Below, piece by piece: positions 3,669 to 5,174 of a DNA stretch of 5,174 nucleotides (positions are counted from its first letter, which is position 1; every line of letters starts with the position of its first letter). Origin of the DNA: Candidatus Peregrinibacteria bacterium (GTDB taxonomy: Bacteria; Patescibacteriota; Gracilibacteria; UM-FILTER-43-11). Where the stretch lies: the NCBI GenBank assembly GCA_030637565.1, contig DAOWGG010000001.1:1-5174 (forward strand), read 5' to 3'. A model generated the notes under the pieces. It made no database searches, was not told the origin of the DNA, and saw only the letters and a list, made by a program, of their open reading frames with translations. A program made the position numbers and the translations under genes.

Positions 3669-5174
3669 ATGGACTGGACCATTCTTCTCACCGTTCTAGT
3701 TGGCCTCGTGATCTTCATTCATGGCATTGAAAATTTCAGCCGTGAAGTACTTTCGTTTGCCGGTGAGCGATTTCGAAAAATCATCCGCAAAGCTACACAA
3801 AACCGAATTCTCGGATCACTCGTTGGAATGGGGGTAACCGGAGTTATTCAATCGAGCACGGCCGCCACAGTGATTACGGTTAGTCTAGTAAGTGCAGGGG
3901 TTATCTCTTTCACACAAAGTTTGGGGGTCATTTTTGGAGCGAATGTAGGCACAACAATAACTGCCCAACTTGTTGCTTTTAATGTGACTGCTTACGCTCC
4001 TTACTTTATTATCAGCGGGTTTTTAATCAGCCTTCTCGGGCGTTCCTATCGCTATATTGGGCGAGGAATTTTTTATTTTGGCCTCGTATTCTTTGGATTG
4101 AATTTGGTGGCAGAAGCGATCATTCCCATTAAAACTCACCCTCAGGTTATTGAAATTTTCGCCAACCTTTCCAATATTTATACGGCTGTTTTTATGGGCT
4201 TTTTAATCACTGCCGTCGTTCGATCCAGCAGTGTAACAACAGGGCTCGTTGTGATTCTTTCGGCCAGTGGAGTGCTCTCTCTTGATCAGGGAATTCCAAT
4301 TTTATTGGGCAGTAATATTGGAACCACCGTCACGGCCCTTCTTGCCTCACTTGGATTGAGTCTTCATGCCAAACGAGCGGCGGTTGCTCATACGCTATTC
4401 AATGTGGTGGGTGCTTTGATTCTCTTACCCCTAATTCCTCCTTTCATCAACTTGATTCAATCGATTGGCGGATCAACGGCTCAACAAATCGCCAATGCCC
4501 ATACTATTTTTAATGTTGGGCTCGCCATCCTCTTCTTAGCTATTCTCACCCCCGTACAACGCCTGGTAACGTGGTTGGTTAAAGGGGATGAAAAAGAGGT
4601 TTTGATCGGCACTCAGTATTTAAATAATCACCTTCCTAAATCCAACCGACGAGCTTTTTCGTTGATTGAAAAAGAGCTCTCTTATTTACTTCACACTGTA
4701 TTTGATTCTTACAAAATTTCGATTCAGTCCGTTACCAATCCAGAAAAAGCTAATTTAAATGCGGTTCAAAAATATGAAGTTTTGGCGGACTTATTGGATG
4801 AAAAAATTGAAAGCGCCCTGCTCGAACTTTCCCATCGACAGCTTTCAGAAAGAGGGGCTAAAAAAATGACTCTTTTGGTGCGTATTTCAAACCTGACCGA
4901 ACAATTAGCGGATACTTCTAAAAACCTGGGTGAACTCCCTCGCTCCATGAGAATCTCCTCCCTTTCCCTCTCTCATTCGGCCTTAGAAAGTGTTGAGAAA
5001 ATTTATATGAGAATGGAGGAACCCTTTTATATTCTTAAAAAAGAATTCCCTAAACACTCAATAGTATTAGGGAATTCTTTTTCTATGAATATGAAACATT
5101 ATGTGGGTTGGAAACTAAGACACAATGGTAATAATAAGAATACCGCACCATATACGATTGATATCCATGGTGAA
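3669..5174 (+). CDS. Na+/phosphate cotransporter family protein with PhoU-like tail (3' end open)
   Basis: The 502 codons from ATG 3669 contain no stop and run off the window. Residues 1-300 are hydrophobic, with the two inverted repeats of the Na/Pi-cotransporter II family. Repeat 1 has QSSTAAT (61-67) and GANVGTT (90-96). Repeat 2 has RSSSVTTG (185-192) and GSNIGTT (214-220). Two A-H-[TL]-[IL]-F-N motifs occur at 240-245 and 277-282. Residues about 320-450 form a soluble, helical, charged PhoU-like region, as in bacterial members such as YjbB. The family exports or imports inorganic phosphate with sodium; the direction cannot be told here. The second repeat has Arg where Gln is usual. From about residue 456 the frame crosses a 16-bp inverted repeat (5038-5082) and becomes Asn-rich (residues 473-502), unlike PhoU, so the real end may be near 5036 with a frameshift or junction. 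No pst or phoB genes are nearby. The start fits the promoter at 3616-3644. Confidence 0.88.
   Translation, partial: MDWTILLTVLVGLVIFIHGIENFSREVLSFAGERFRKIIRKATQNRILGSLVGMGVTGVIQSSTAATVITVSLVSAGVISFTQSLGVIFGANVGTTITAQLVAFNVTAYAPYFIISGFLISLLGRSYRYIGRGIFYFGLVFFGLNLVAEAIIPIKTHPQVIEIFANLSNIYTAVFMGFLITAVVRSSSVTTGLVVILSASGVLSLDQGIPILLGSNIGTTVTALLASLGLSLHAKRAAVAHTLFNVVGALILLPLIPPFINLIQSIGGSTAQQIANAHTIFNVGLAILFLAILTPVQRLVTWLVKGDEKEVLIGTQYLNNHLPKSNRRAFSLIEKELSYLLHTVFDSYKISIQSVTNPEKANLNAVQKYEVLADLLDEKIESALLELSHRQLSERGAKKMTLLVRISNLTEQLADTSKNLGELPRSMRISSLSLSHSALESVEKIYMRMEEPFYILKKEFPKHSIVLGNSFSMNMKHYVGWKLRHNGNNKNTAPYTIDIHGE
5038..5082. terminator. Terminator-like inverted repeat, 16-bp perfect stem
   Basis: AAAAAGAATTCCCTAA (5038-5053) and TTAGGGAATTCTTTTT (5067-5082) are exact reverse complements around a 13-nt loop. 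The A-run at the left foot and T-run at the right foot give the shape of a bidirectional intrinsic terminator, though the stem is not very GC-rich. It lies inside the open reading frame of the Na/Pi gene, which has no stop before it. An alternative reading is the end of a small mobile or repeated element. Confidence 0.6.

Overview
The window is one continuous plus-strand coding region. It begins inside one gene and ends with the last reading frame still open. Base composition is moderately AT-rich. None of the starts has a convincing Shine-Dalgarno site at normal spacing, the two visible promoters are of the ordinary sigma-70 type, and the standard genetic code fits. The style recalls Patescibacteria/CPR genomes (for example Peregrinibacteria-like), but this is a weak inference from gene style only; no rRNA or marker gene is present.

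Region 1 (1-2644) looks like an operon of three co-directional genes. (a) The 3' part of a large flavin-dependent oxidoreductase has a ferredoxin-NADP-reductase-type NAD(P) domain followed by a six-helix membrane domain resembling the ferric-reductase/MsrQ (YedZ) fold, and a lysine-rich tail made of 20-residue repeats. (b) Overlapping it by four bases is a small protein with two membrane helices and an extracytoplasmic Ig-like domain. (c) After 24 bases comes an ApbE-type FAD:protein FMN transferase without a signal peptide. Together they suggest a membrane electron-transfer unit that uses covalently bound FMN. The flavinylated substrate is not evident and may lie upstream of the window. The three histidines expected to bind heme in an MsrQ-like domain appear to be replaced by Ile, Gln and Tyr.

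Region 2 (2645-3588) has its own promoter (TTGACA, 17 bp, TAAAAT) and a 288-residue, cysteine-free, acidic soluble protein that I do not recognise.

Region 3 (3589-5174) has a second promoter (ATGACA, 17 bp, TATAAT) and a Na+/phosphate cotransporter family protein with two inverted NaPi repeats and a PhoU-like helical tail. Its frame reads through a perfect 16-bp terminator-like inverted repeat at 5038-5082 and on to the window edge. After that repeat the encoded sequence no longer looks like PhoU, so the true 3' end of this gene is doubtful (frameshift, insertion or chimeric junction).

The most interesting items are the apparently heme-ligand-less, reversed-order reductase linked to apbE, the 27-nt near-perfect palindrome inside apbE, and the unexplained terminal hairpin.
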